Assembly (NCBI RefSeq): GCF_001544835.2
Contig: NZ_FCNX02000015.1
Location: forward strand, 149,314 to 213,313
Source: Caballeronia fortuita
GTDB taxonomy: Bacteria; Pseudomonadota; Gammaproteobacteria; Burkholderiales; Burkholderiaceae
DNA: 64,000 bases
Reading direction: 5' to 3'
Below the pieces are notes generated by a model. The model made no database searches, had not been told where the DNA came from, and saw nothing but the letters and a program-made list of their open reading frames with translations. Below, in pieces: positions 8,992 through 17,648 of this stretch (positions within the stretch are counted from its first letter, which is position 1; the number at the start of each line of letters is the position of its first letter). The position numbers and the translations under genes were made by a program.

Positions 8992-9923
8992 CGAAACTTC
9001 GTGAAGTCGCAGAGCTGAACGCCGCGCTGCGGCTCAGTATCGCGAGCGGGCCGCACTTCGTCGAGATCGCGCCGATGGCGGGCGGACGCATCACGCGTTT
9101 CGCCACGCAGGACGCGCGCGGTCTGCACGACTGGCTCGCGCCGGTGACGGCCGAGCGTTGGCCGTGCGATGCGTGGCCCAAGGGCGGCAGCTATCCGCTC
9201 GTGCCGTTTTCTAATCGCGTGCGTGATTCGCGCTTTTCCGCGCCGGACGGTTCCATCGTCGAACTCGCGACGTTTCCGGGCACGGCGCACGCGCTGCACG
9301 GCTTCGGCCAGTTCGCGGCGTGGAGCGTCGAGCTTCAGGAAGCGGATTGCGTCGTGCTGCGCTACGCGCACGGGGAAGGCGAACACGGCTGGCCCTGGGC
9401 GTTCGAGGCCGTGCAAATGATCGAGGTGAATGCGGACGGCATGCGGCTGTCGATGCGCGTCGCGAACCGCTCGTCGAGCCCGATGCCGGTCGGCCTCGGT
9501 TTTCATCCGTACTTCGGCGCGCAGGAAGCCGAATTGCGCACGACGACGCATTGGCGCCACGAAGCGGAGATCGCGATCGCGCCGACCGACGAACGGCCCG
9601 CGCATCGGCACGAGCGCGAGCCGGACGGCTACACGCGTTATCTGGGCGGCTGGGACGGACGCGCGACGTTGCGTTACGCCGACGGCCGTACGCTCGAACT
9701 GAGCGCCGACGACGCGCTCGGCCACGTCGTCGTGCATTGTCCGGCGGGCGCGGGATATCTGTGCGTCGAGCCGGTCTCGCACGTCAGCGACGGCTTCAAT
9801 CTCGCGGCGCAAGGTTTTCCCGGCACCGGCGTCGCGGTCATCGCGCCAGGTAGTGAAATACGGGCGTCGCTCGCGATGGCAGCCGCCGCGAACCCGGCCC
9901 CGCGCGACGGCGCCGCCGCCTGA
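8988..9923 (+). CDS. Aldose 1-epimerase (mutarotase) family protein
   Basis: The 311-residue protein has the galactose mutarotase fold. H104 (in HALHGFGQ), H173 (in GLGFHPYF) and E261 (in CVEPVSH) match the catalytic His/His/Glu of the family, which interconverts alpha and beta anomers of sugars in the cytoplasm. The start is a GTG at 8988 overlapping the permease stop. No ATG lies close to the domain start, and coupling explains the weak start. Its place as the last gene of an uptake operon suggests the imported compound is, or yields, an aldose. The exact sugar is unknown. Confidence 0.88.
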   Translation: MTKLREVAELNAALRLSIASGPHFVEIAPMAGGRITRFATQDARGLHDWLAPVTAERWPCDAWPKGGSYPLVPFSNRVRDSRFSAPDGSIVELATFPGTAHALHGFGQFAAWSVELQEADCVVLRYAHGEGEHGWPWAFEAVQMIEVNADGMRLSMRVANRSSSPMPVGLGFHPYFGAQEAELRTTTHWRHEAEIAIAPTDERPAHRHEREPDGYTRYLGGWDGRATLRYADGRTLELSADDALGHVVVHCPAGAGYLCVEPVSHVSDGFNLAAQGFPGTGVAVIAPGSEIRASLAMAAAANPAPRDGAAA

Positions 9924-10017
9924 CGCGCGCCTCGACACAGGCGCGCCCGCGAACCGCGGGACAGCGCGACGCTTTCGCCGGCAACATGCCCCCGACGATG
10001 CAGATATCCGTGTTCAT
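9838..10017 (-). CDS. Small basic protein downstream of the atypical receiver gene, unrecognised
   Basis: A 59-codon frame starts at 10017 after an excellent ribosome-binding site (GGAGGTG on the minus strand, about 10022-10028, six bases before the ATG). It lies only 17 bases after the stop of the receiver gene at 10035. The product starts MNTDICIVGG and is then very Arg-rich, with no family I recognise. Its 3' end overlaps the epimerase gene end on the other strand. The strong translation signal is the only real support; the Arg-rich tail could be an antisense shadow. Confidence 0.35.
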   Translation of the reverse strand: MNTDICIVGGMLPAKASRCPAVRGRACVEARVRRRRRRAGPGSRRLPSRATPVFHYLAR

Positions 10018-10034
10018 GGCGCACCTCCGGTAGC

Positions 10035-10487
10035 TCAGCGTGTGAGCGGCATCGAGAAGAAGGATTCGACGAGATCGACGATTCGCCACGTCGCGCAAGG
10101 TCGGCGGCAATGGGCGTCGAAACCGGCTTCTTTGAGCGTCTGCACGGGATCGGCCGGCCACACGTTGCTCATCGCGACGAGCAGGCGGCCGGTGACGTCG
10201 GCGTCCATGCGCAGCGTGCGCAGGAAGACGTAGCCGGAATCGTTGTCGAGGCTCGTATCGAGCAGCAGCGCGTGCGGCTGCCAGCTATTCACCAGCGCGC
10301 GCACCGATTTCATGTCCTGCGAGAGGATGACCTGCAAGCCTTTGAGCCGAAGCTGGACGGCGAGCGAATCGCCGACCGACTTGTCCGCATGGGCAATCAG
10401 CACACGGCGCGACGCATCCCCGGCGCGCGCCCGCTTGATACGCCACAATGCGAATTCGCTTTCGTTAGCGGCCAGACGGCTTGACAT
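10035..10487 (-). CDS. Atypical stand-alone receiver-domain protein
   Basis: The 150-residue protein is one receiver domain (about residues 27-145) after a 26-residue polar leader. D77 in LLLDTSL matches the phospho-acceptor. The usual acidic pair is replaced (IAHAD instead of IVDD), and the conserved Lys-Pro is Arg-Pro (R129-P130). The body resembles receivers of hybrid histidine kinases (GYVFLRTLR, AGFDAH). It has no output domain. The start at 10487 follows a GGAGG site. The missing acidic and Lys residues suggest it is not phosphorylated normally and may act by protein contact. It diverges from the LuxR-type regulator gene at 10682. Confidence 0.75.
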   Translation of the reverse strand: MSSRLAANESEFALWRIKRARAGDASRRVLIAHADKSVGDSLAVQLRLKGLQVILSQDMKSVRALVNSWQPHALLLDTSLDNDSGYVFLRTLRMDADVTGRLLVAMSNVWPADPVQTLKEAGFDAHCRRPCATWRIVDLVESFFSMPLTR

Positions 10488-10681
10488 CTCATCCTCCATT
10501 CTCGTTTGAGCGACGTGGTGATTCGACTGCACCCAGTTTCGACCGAACGGGCCGGCCGCTGAACCCGGCACGGGGAGGGGAAGCGGAGGATTTTGGGGGA
10601 CTGCCGAATGTATCCCTGCGAAAGGAGGGTGGAAGTCGGGCAAGGCGCGCGTAATATCGGAACCGTTCTCGGAGCGTCGCA

Positions 10682-11377
10682 ATGGAAAATGGCTATTTCA
10701 AAACTGTGTTGCTAGTAGAGGACGAAGGGCTCACCAGGAGCGCCATGAAAAGCCTCATCCTGGCAAACGAGCCTTTGCTCGAAATCGACGAAGCCGATGG
10801 TTTCGAGCAGGCGAAAGCCAAGCTTTCCGCCAACACCTACGATCTGATGTTTCTCGACTACCACCTGCGCGGCCAGGCGACCGGCATGGATCTGCTCAAC
10901 TGGATCCGCGAGGAAGAGCGCGAGATTCAGACGATCATGTTGTCGGCGCAAGACGACCGCGACACCGTGCTCGAATGCATCAAGAACGGCGCGTGCGGAT
11001 TCATCTCGAAGGGAAGCGAACAGGGCGCGAGCGTGTTCCGCGAAGCCCTGAAAACGATTCTCAACGGACGCGTCTATCTGCCCAATACCGTGCTCGGCAA
11101 GGGCGGCCACAGCCCGAAGCCGGTTTCACCGCACGCAGGCGTGACCATCGAATCGCTCGATCTGCCGCCGCGCCTGACCGAAACGCTGCGCTATCTGCTG
11201 CAGGGACTGTCGAACAAGGCGATCGCGCGGAAGATGAATATCAGCGAAAACACGGCCAAAGAGTATTCGAGCGATCTGCTCGCGCGCTTTCACGTGACAC
11301 GGCGAACGTTTCTGATCGTCGAAATGGCGCGGCGCGGTATCGAAATGCCGATGAGCAATACATCGTCGGCATCCTGA
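10682..11377 (+). CDS. Response regulator, NarL/LuxR type
   Basis: The 231-residue protein has an N-terminal receiver with the acidic residues VEDE (12-15), an acceptor Asp in LMFLDYHL and Lys in FISKG. A C-terminal LuxR-type helix-turn-helix lies at about residues 160-222 (LSNKAIARKMNISENTAKEY). It should act as a phosphorylation-dependent DNA-binding regulator. A GGAG lies eight bases before the ATG. No histidine kinase gene lies nearby. The neighbouring divergent gene is a degenerate receiver, so the partner kinase is elsewhere or is a multi-domain sensor. A strong terminator follows. Confidence 0.9.
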   Translation: MENGYFKTVLLVEDEGLTRSAMKSLILANEPLLEIDEADGFEQAKAKLSANTYDLMFLDYHLRGQATGMDLLNWIREEEREIQTIMLSAQDDRDTVLECIKNGACGFISKGSEQGASVFREALKTILNGRVYLPNTVLGKGGHSPKPVSPHAGVTIESLDLPPRLTETLRYLLQGLSNKAIARKMNISENTAKEYSSDLLARFHVTRRTFLIVEMARRGIEMPMSNTSSAS

Positions 11378-11396
11378 CCTTCCGTCATTCTTTCTC

Positions 11397-11435
11397 GACG
11401 CGGGCGCACCGAAAGGGCGCCCGCGTCGTCTTTTT
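11397..11435 (+). terminator. Rho-independent terminator after the response regulator
   Basis: An 11-bp perfect stem, GACGCGGGCGC (11397-11407) pairing with GCGCCCGCGTC (11417-11427), is followed by a T-run ending at 11435. Confidence 0.9.
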
Positions 11436-11529
11436 GCATCGTTCCGAAGAATGCCGCCGGGGATGGTAAGGTAGAGCCCGGACTAATTTCGAGACAAGGT
11501 CAGCGCAGGTGATTCGCAGGATGACGTTC

Positions 11530-12042
11530 ATGAAAATGCAAGGCGCCGGCACGGCATTCACGGTGACAGCGGCGCTGCTTCTCGGCGCGTGCGCGCCGCT
11601 TCCGCAGCAGAGCGATGCCGGCGCCGCCGCGGCGGCGTCCGCGGCATCGGCTACGCAGGCGGCTCAGGCGGCAGCCAAGGCACCCGTCGCTCCGGCGCCG
11701 CCGGGTGAGCGGCGGATCATGGTCGGCACCCCGAATGGCTACCATCTGATGCTCAAGACGACGCCGCCATCGCAAGTCTGCGACAACGACGCGTTCACCG
11801 ACGGCGTGCGCTACGGCTATGCGTTGACGTGGAACCGGCTCGTCGGCGAGGACATGCGCAACGGCGGCAAGGCGAAGCGCAAGTTCGACGCCGCCGCCGT
11901 CCATTCCCAGGACGATCAGTACAAAATCCAGTGGGACGGCAAGGTGCGCGTCAACGCGTGCGCATCGGACGGTTATCTGATCGGACGGGTCATCGGCACG
12001 CATCTGGCCGGCGTCGACATGCAAAATGGCAAGCCGTCCTGA
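11530..12042 (+). CDS. Lipoprotein of unknown function
   Basis: About 170 residues with a lipoprotein signal peptide (lipobox LLGAC near residue 20), an Ala/Gln-rich low-complexity linker, and then an acidic-aromatic domain containing DGVRYGYALTWNRLVGED. It should be lipid-anchored in the cell envelope. I do not recognise the C-terminal domain. Possible starts are a GTG at 11509 and ATGs at 11521 and 11530; 11530 is preferred because the AGGA at 11517-11520 is correctly spaced for it. Confidence 0.7.
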   Translation: MKMQGAGTAFTVTAALLLGACAPLPQQSDAGAAAAASAASATQAAQAAAKAPVAPAPPGERRIMVGTPNGYHLMLKTTPPSQVCDNDAFTDGVRYGYALTWNRLVGEDMRNGGKAKRKFDAAAVHSQDDQYKIQWDGKVRVNACASDGYLIGRVIGTHLAGVDMQNGKPS

Positions 12043-12057
12043 CGCGCGGGAGCGGGA

Positions 12058-12414
12058 TCAGTCGCAGGTGTGCGTCGCGGTCACGTAGCGGCCCGCCGCC
12101 GCGATATCGCCGTAAATCGTGTAACCGGTGCCGCCCGCCGACGCCTGCGCGATGACGAGCACCACCGACTGGCTCGTCGGCCCGCCGCTCGGTACCGATA
12201 CCGCCAGCGTGTCGGAGCTCGGCGAGTATTCGCGCACGCGCGGCGCGATCGGCGTCCATTTTTCCTTCACGCAGCGGATGAAGTCGTACGGCGCATACCG
12301 CGAGGTGCCCGAGCCGTACGGCACGGTCTTGAGCAGGGCGTCGTCGGTCGATACGCACCCGCCCAGAAGGGACGCGCCGACGGCGGCGAACAGGATTGCA
12401 GTGATTTTTTTCAT
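12058..12414 (-). CDS. Small lipoprotein of unknown function
   Basis: The 118-residue product starts with a clear lipoprotein signal (MKKITAILFAAVGASLLGGC) and has a mature part with two further Cys residues (IRCVKE and the C-terminal HTCD) that could form a disulphide. No family is recognised. It converges with the upstream lipoprotein gene, their stops being 15 bases apart. Confidence 0.75.
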   Translation of the reverse strand: MKKITAILFAAVGASLLGGCVSTDDALLKTVPYGSGTSRYAPYDFIRCVKEKWTPIAPRVREYSPSSDTLAVSVPSGGPTSQSVVLVIAQASAGGTGYTIYGDIAAAGRYVTATHTCD

Positions 12415-12821
12415 GATTGCGATGCCTTTTTTTGTAGTATCCGCTTAAGCTACTGTCCCGTGTTCATTCGACGCCGGCACGTTCGCGGCCGTCGATCCTA
12501 ACCGCTTCCCTGACAAACCGTAAAGCGCTTGCGATCGCTCGTTCGGGCACACGGTGCAGGCCGGGAAAGCGCGCCAGAACTGAATGCAAGCTTTCTATTC
12601 GTAGTTTTCCCAATATTAGTCAAGTCGGGTCAACCGGCGCCGTTATACAGGCGTTTCACGCTTTGAAGCCTTTTGTATGGCGCGAGCGCGGGCGGCGGGA
12701 GCCGAAGTGGCGCTCTCCGACCGCGCAACGTCTCATCTCGAGCGCGGATCCCGATAACCGTGATGTATGTTGCCATCGCCGATTTTCGACGAAGGCGGCT
12801 TGAGCCAGTTTGATAGAACGT
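12415..12821. other. Intergenic region between a lipoprotein gene and mprF
   Basis: This is 407 bp between the divergent starts of the lipoprotein (minus) and mprF (plus). A T-rich patch lies next to the lipoprotein start. I see no convincing terminator, RNA gene or strong sigma-70 promoter here. Promoters for both genes must lie within it. Confidence 0.5.
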
Positions 12822-15416
12822 ATGTCTCGCACAAAGTTGCTCGCCCGGCTTCGCGCCAACACTCCGCTCGGACGCATGTCCGGCGGCGTCGATCTCCAGC
12901 GGTTCGCCGCGCCCGCGCTCACGATCGTCATCTGCGTGCTGCTGCTCGTGGTGTTTCAGCATCTTTCGCGCTCGGTCGATTACAAATCGGTGATGCACTC
13001 GCTGCGCGTGATGACGCCGCAAGCCTGGGCCGCCGCGCTGCTCGCCACCGCGCTCAGCTTCGCCGCGCTCGTCGGGCGCGATGCGGTCGGACTTCGCCAT
13101 ATCGGCGTCAGAATGCCGCGTTCGCTGCTGTGGGTTGGGGCGACGGTCGGCTCCGCGCTCGGCAACGTCACGGGTTTCGGCGCGCTGACGGGCGGCGCCG
13201 TGCGTTGCCGCGTATACGGCGCGGCCGAAGTCACGCCCGCGCAGGTCGGCCGCCTGACGATTTTCACGAGCATCACGCTCGCGCTGTCGCTCGCGTTCAT
13301 GGCCGCCGCCGGCATGTTGTTCAGCGCAGGCACGCTCCCGGAAATGATGCATCTGCCGCCAGCCGCCTTGCGCGTTGCGGGTGCGGCGCTTCTGGCGGTG
13401 TTCGCGGCGATGGTCATCGTCTGCGGCCGCGAGCCTCGCACGCTGCGTTCGCGCTGGAAGTGGCTCGCGTTCACGGTGCCTGCGCGCCGCGATTTCGTCG
13501 CGCAAGCCGCGCTCGCTGTCATCGACGTCTTCGGCGCCGGTCTCGCGCTGTGGGCGCTCCTGCCGAATCCCCAGGTGGGCTTCGGCGAATTCATGACGGT
13601 TTTCTCGGCGGCGATGCTGCTCGGCATGATCGGCCATACGCCGGGCGGTGTCGGCGTGTTCGAGGCGGCGATGGTCTTCGCGCTCGGCGGCAGCGTTCAT
13701 ACACCCGACGTGCTCGCCGCGCTGCTTGCGTATCGCGCGATCTACTTTGGCTTGCCGCTGATCCTGTCGGCGGGCGTGATGGCCGCGTTCGAGGGCCGCG
13801 CGCTGAAAGGCCGTTTCAACGTTTTGAGCTCGCGTCACGTCTCGCAACTCGCGCCGCTCTTTCTGTCGATCGTCACGTTCGCGGCCGGCTCGATGCTCGT
13901 CATTTCGGGCGCGACGCCCGCGTTCAAGATGCGTATCGCGCTCTTGCAGACCATCGTGCCGTTGTGGGTGCTGGAAAGCTCGCAACTGCTCGGCTCGGTG
14001 CTCGGCGTGCTGCTGCTCTTCGTCGCGCGCGGGCTGATGCGCCGCCTCGACGCCGCCTGGTGGCTCGCGCTTGCGCTGGCGGTCGCGAACCTCGCGCTGT
14101 CGCTCGCGAAGGGCCTCGCGTTCGTCGAAGTGGGCGTGCTCGCGTTTCTCGTCGTCCTGCTCATTTTGACGCGCGAGCGCTTCAATCGCCGTTCCTCGCT
14201 CTTCGCCGAGCGTTTCACCGCGACGTGGCTCATCTCGATCGGCGTCGTGATGGCGCTCGCCGTCTGGATCATGTTCTTCGCCTTCCGCGACGTGCCGTAT
14301 AGCCGCGATCTCTGGTGGCAGTTCGCCTTCGACGAGCGCGCCCCGCGTGCGCTGCGCGCGACGCTCGCGGCGTCGCTGTTCGCCGCGGCCTTCGCGGTGT
14401 GGCAACTGCTGCGCCCGGCCGCGGGCCGCTTCGTCAAGCCCGCGCCGCAAGATCTCGCCGATGCCGCGCGCATCTTCCGCGCGCAGGAACGCAGCGACGC
14501 CGGTCTCGCGATGATGGGCGACAAGAGCTTCATCTTCTCCGAGTCGCGCGAAGCATTCCTGATGTACGCGAAGCACGGCCGCACCTGGGCCGCGCTGCAC
14601 GATCCCGTCGGCCCGCGCCGCGAATGGGCGGAACTCATCCGCAAGTTCGTCGAACTCGCGCACGCCCACAACGGCCGCGCGGCGTTCTATCAGGTGCGCG
14701 CCGACGCGCTGCCGCTCTATCTCGACGCCGGCCTCACGCTGATGAAGCTCGGCGAGGAAGCGCACGTCGCGCTGTCCGAGTTCGATCTCAAGGGCTCGCA
14801 TCGTTCGCATCTGCGTTATGCATTGAAGCGCGGCGAGCGGGATGGCTTCGATACCGAAGTGATCGGGCCGGAGCGCATCGCCGAAAGCATGCCGATGCTG
14901 CGCGCCATCTCCGACGACTGGCTCGAAAGCCGTTCCGCGCGCGAGAAGAGTTTCTCCGTCGCGGCGTTCAACGAGGAATATCTCGCGGCGCAGTCGGTGC
15001 TGCTCGTGCGTCAGCAGGGCGAGCCGGTCGCGTTCGTCACCTTCATGACGACGGACATGAACACCGAAGCGACCGTCGGCGTGATGCGTCATGTCGCGGC
15101 GGCGTCGCCGTACGCGATGGAATATCTCTTCACCAAGCTCGCGCTGCATCTGAAGGAGGCGGGGTTCAAGTCGCTGTCGCTCGGCATCGCGCCGCTTTCG
15201 GGCATGGAGCCGACGCCGCTCGCATCGCACTGGCATCGTCTTGCCGGGCTCGTGTGGCGTTTCGGCGGCCGTTTCTACAACTTCCGCGGTCTGCGCGGAT
15301 TCAAAAGCAAGTTCCAGCCGCGCTGGGAACCGCGTTATCTCGCGGCGTCCGGTTCGGTCGGCGTATTTTTCACTTTGGCGGATCTTTCGCTCCTCGCGGG
15401 CGGCTGGCGTTCATGA
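12822..15416 (+). CDS. mprF: Phosphatidylglycerol lysyltransferase/flippase (MprF/LpiA)
   Basis: The 864-residue protein has the two-part MprF structure. An N-terminal half of about 14 membrane segments (about residues 25-530) is the flippase-like region. A C-terminal cytosolic GNAT-like synthase domain (DUF2156, about 545-860) contains RSHLRYALKRGERDGF. It transfers an amino acid, usually lysine, from aminoacyl-tRNA to phosphatidylglycerol and exposes the product, lowering the negative surface charge and raising resistance to cationic peptides or acid. The ATG at 12822 is chosen over a TTG at 12810. The stop overlaps the acvB-like start (ATGA, 15413-15416), which fits the known pairing of lpiA with acvB/atvA in other proteobacteria. 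Confidence 0.92.
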   Translation: MSRTKLLARLRANTPLGRMSGGVDLQRFAAPALTIVICVLLLVVFQHLSRSVDYKSVMHSLRVMTPQAWAAALLATALSFAALVGRDAVGLRHIGVRMPRSLLWVGATVGSALGNVTGFGALTGGAVRCRVYGAAEVTPAQVGRLTIFTSITLALSLAFMAAAGMLFSAGTLPEMMHLPPAALRVAGAALLAVFAAMVIVCGREPRTLRSRWKWLAFTVPARRDFVAQAALAVIDVFGAGLALWALLPNPQVGFGEFMTVFSAAMLLGMIGHTPGGVGVFEAAMVFALGGSVHTPDVLAALLAYRAIYFGLPLILSAGVMAAFEGRALKGRFNVLSSRHVSQLAPLFLSIVTFAAGSMLVISGATPAFKMRIALLQTIVPLWVLESSQLLGSVLGVLLLFVARGLMRRLDAAWWLALALAVANLALSLAKGLAFVEVGVLAFLVVLLILTRERFNRRSSLFAERFTATWLISIGVVMALAVWIMFFAFRDVPYSRDLWWQFAFDERAPRALRATLAASLFAAAFAVWQLLRPAAGRFVKPAPQDLADAARIFRAQERSDAGLAMMGDKSFIFSESREAFLMYAKHGRTWAALHDPVGPRREWAELIRKFVELAHAHNGRAAFYQVRADALPLYLDAGLTLMKLGEEAHVALSEFDLKGSHRSHLRYALKRGERDGFDTEVIGPERIAESMPMLRAISDDWLESRSAREKSFSVAAFNEEYLAAQSVLLVRQQGEPVAFVTFMTTDMNTEATVGVMRHVAAASPYAMEYLFTKLALHLKEAGFKSLSLGIAPLSGMEPTPLASHWHRLAGLVWRFGGRFYNFRGLRGFKSKFQPRWEPRYLAASGSVGVFFTLADLSLLAGGWRS

Positions 15417-16708
15417 AATTTCTTTGCAAGAAAGCGGCGGCGCTCGTGTTGGCCGTCGTGTGTGGTGTGTATGTGACCGGTGCGGCGCACGCCGCCGAGT
15501 CGATTCCCGGCGGACGTTACGGCCAGGTCACGCTGACGAAGCCTTCGGGCGACATGACCGGGTTCGTCGTGCTGTTCTCCGGGAAGAACGGCTGGACGGC
15601 GGCCGACAGCCAGGCCGCCGACGCGCTCGCCGCGAAGGGCGCAATGGTCGTCGGCGTGGACACGATGAAATACGCCGCGAAGCTGCAGGCCGACAAGACC
15701 GAGAAGGACTGTCACAACCTCGTCGGCGATGCGGAGAACATGAGCCATCAGCTCGAACGCACCGTGCAGTCGAATCGCTATTTCGCGCCGATCCTCGTCG
15801 GCACGGGGCAGGGCGCGACGGTCGCGGAAAGCGCGCTCAAGCAGGCGCCCGACAACACCGTCGCGGGCGCCGTGTCGCTCGCCGCCGATCCGATGCTCGA
15901 CCCGCGCTTCAATCCGTGCGCGCCGGATGCAGCCATCATCCACGCGAAAGGTCTGCCGGGCTTCTTCGAATACACGGCGGTGCTCGAAGCGGGCCGCTCG
16001 AAAGCCGACGCGCTCGTCGCGATGGCCGCGCCCCATCTGAAAAAGCCCGAGCCTTTGAGCGACGGCGACGTCTCCGATCTGCCGCTGATCGAATTGCGCG
16101 CCGCGCAGCCGACCGATCTGCTCGCCATCGTCATTTCCGGCGACGGCGGCTGGCGCGATCTCGACAAGACAATGGCGCTCGCGCTGCAACGCGACGGCGT
16201 GTCGGTCATCGGCATCGACTCGCTGCGCTACTTCTGGAGCGAGAAGTCGCCGCAGCAGACCGCCAACGATCTCGCCCGCGTGATCCGCGCTTACAACGCG
16301 CGCTGGCATACGAGCCATGTGGCGCTCGTCGGCTATTCGTTCGGCGCGGATGTAATGCCGTTCGCCTATAACCGTCTGCCCGACGCGGCGCGCGCGCAAG
16401 TGTCCTATATCTCGCTAATGGGTTTCGCGCCCGACGCCGACTTCCAGATCCGCGTGACGGGCTGGCTCGGCATGAAGGCAAGCGACAAGGCGCTCAAAGT
16501 GCGGCCGGAATTGAACAAGCTGCCGCCGTCGATGGTGCAATGCATCTACGGCGAAAAAGAAGAAGATACGCTGTGCCCTGATCTGACGAAGACGGGCATC
16601 GACGTGGTGAAGCTGCCGGGCGATCATCACTTCGGCGGCGACTACGACGCGCTCGCGCGACGCATCCTCGCGGGCTGGCGCAAGCAGATCGCGGCGCGGC
16701 AGGGCTGA
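15413..16708 (+). CDS. acvB: AcvB/VirJ family protein, probable lysyl-phosphatidylglycerol hydrolase
   Basis: The 431-residue protein has a signal peptide (about 1-25, ending AHAA) and two alpha/beta-hydrolase-like halves. The C-terminal VirJ-like half carries GDGGWRDLD, the nucleophile motif GYSFGAD and a late His in GDHHFGGDY, giving a plausible Ser-Asp-His set. AcvB of Agrobacterium and AtvA of Rhizobium are periplasmic and are known to hydrolyse lysyl-phosphatidylglycerol or to act in acid tolerance together with LpiA. Four-base overlap with mprF strongly supports the same job here: turning over the lipid its partner makes. Confidence 0.88.
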   Translation: MKFLCKKAAALVLAVVCGVYVTGAAHAAESIPGGRYGQVTLTKPSGDMTGFVVLFSGKNGWTAADSQAADALAAKGAMVVGVDTMKYAAKLQADKTEKDCHNLVGDAENMSHQLERTVQSNRYFAPILVGTGQGATVAESALKQAPDNTVAGAVSLAADPMLDPRFNPCAPDAAIIHAKGLPGFFEYTAVLEAGRSKADALVAMAAPHLKKPEPLSDGDVSDLPLIELRAAQPTDLLAIVISGDGGWRDLDKTMALALQRDGVSVIGIDSLRYFWSEKSPQQTANDLARVIRAYNARWHTSHVALVGYSFGADVMPFAYNRLPDAARAQVSYISLMGFAPDADFQIRVTGWLGMKASDKALKVRPELNKLPPSMVQCIYGEKEEDTLCPDLTKTGIDVVKLPGDHHFGGDYDALARRILAGWRKQIAARQG

Positions 16709-16729
16709 CGCCGCGCCCGGCTCTCGAAA

Positions 16730-17239
16730 TTACTTCAGCGGACCGAGAAAATCGCGCTTGCCGATCGGCACGCCGAGATGGCGCAGGATGTCGTGCGTCG
16801 TAACGACGTGGAAGTAGAAGTTCGGCAAGCCGAAACCGAAGAGATAATCGTCGCCGGAAAACGACGGCGAGAAATCCGGAAACTTTAGCGTGATCGTGCG
16901 CGTTTCGCAGGCCGCGAACGACGCCTTGTCGATACTTTTCAGAAATGCGATGGTCTTCTCGATGCGCGCCTGCAATGCCTCGAAGCTATCTTCGTTGTCC
17001 TCGAAACGCGGCGCTTCGACTTCCGACAGACGCGCCGCCGACAGCTTCGCCGTATCGCTTGCGCGCTGGATCTGCGCGGCGAGCGGCAGCATGTCGGGCG
17101 CGAGGCGCGCGTTGATGACATCGGCGTGAGCGAGGCCTTTCTCATCGGCGAAGGCGGCGCCTTTCTTCAGCAGATCCGCGCACACTTCGAGTCCGCGAAT
17201 GAAGACCGGAATCGATGCGCGATACATCGTGAGGGACAT
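16730..17239 (-). CDS. DUF1993 family protein
   Basis: The 169-residue soluble helical protein matches DUF1993 in length and in its motifs: a start with MSLTMYRASIPVFIRGLE and the late HVVTTHDILRHLGVPIGK. The family belongs to the DinB/DUF1993-like four-helix proteins, and its function is not established. The ATG at 17239 has an AAGGAGA site; a longer upstream frame of 59 residues is not supported. Confidence 0.85.
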   Translation of the reverse strand: MSLTMYRASIPVFIRGLEVCADLLKKGAAFADEKGLAHADVINARLAPDMLPLAAQIQRASDTAKLSAARLSEVEAPRFEDNEDSFEALQARIEKTIAFLKSIDKASFAACETRTITLKFPDFSPSFSGDDYLFGFGLPNFYFHVVTTHDILRHLGVPIGKRDFLGPLK

Positions 17240-17331
17240 GGATTGTTCTCCTTGAGATTCTGATTCGTTAGTGACAGGGGAGAGAAGCATAGCGCCGCGC
17301 CCGTTCGCCTGCTCGAATCGGCGGTAAAGAT

Positions 17332-17520
17332 TCATTGCTCGGCGTGGCGCGCCTCCCACGCGCGCAGCGCCGCCCTGTAACGCGCCAGTTCCTCCTGATA
17401 CAGATCGAAGATGCATGGATTGCAGCCGCTCTGGCAGCAGTCTTCCGGCAGCGGGCGCTCGGGCGGCAGCGGGCGTGGATCGTCGGCGGAGCGGGCGCGA
17501 TCGGTTGGGAGATCGGTCAT
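17332..17520 (-). CDS. Small oxidoreductase-like domain protein, Cys-rich
   Basis: About 62 residues containing the motif PLPEDCCQSGCNPCIFDLYQ, which is the signature of the short oxidoreductase-like N-terminal domain family found in many proteobacteria. The four clustered Cys could bind a metal. An upstream ATG at 17535 would add five residues. Its role is unknown. The gene is divergent from the acylase gene. Confidence 0.75.
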   Translation of the reverse strand: MTDLPTDRARSADDPRPLPPERPLPEDCCQSGCNPCIFDLYQEELARYRAALRAWEARHAEQ

Positions 17521-17648
17521 CGCTTCATTGTGCATCGGCCTTCACGGCTACACTTTGGCGGCGTATCGCGCCATGCACAATGCGATACTGCGCGCGGGGC
17601 GACGATGGCGCCTCGTCATCACGTCGATCGGACCGAGGACTTCACGCG

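Noticed and set aside
12630..15236. An 868-codon open frame on the minus strand opposite mprF
   Set aside because: It lies antisense to a clear membrane protein/synthase gene and is rich in Arg, His and Glu with no domain, the usual shadow of a GC-rich coding strand.
15229..15245. A sigma-54-like GG-N10-GC box
   Set aside because: It lies inside the mprF coding sequence and no suitable gene starts downstream.
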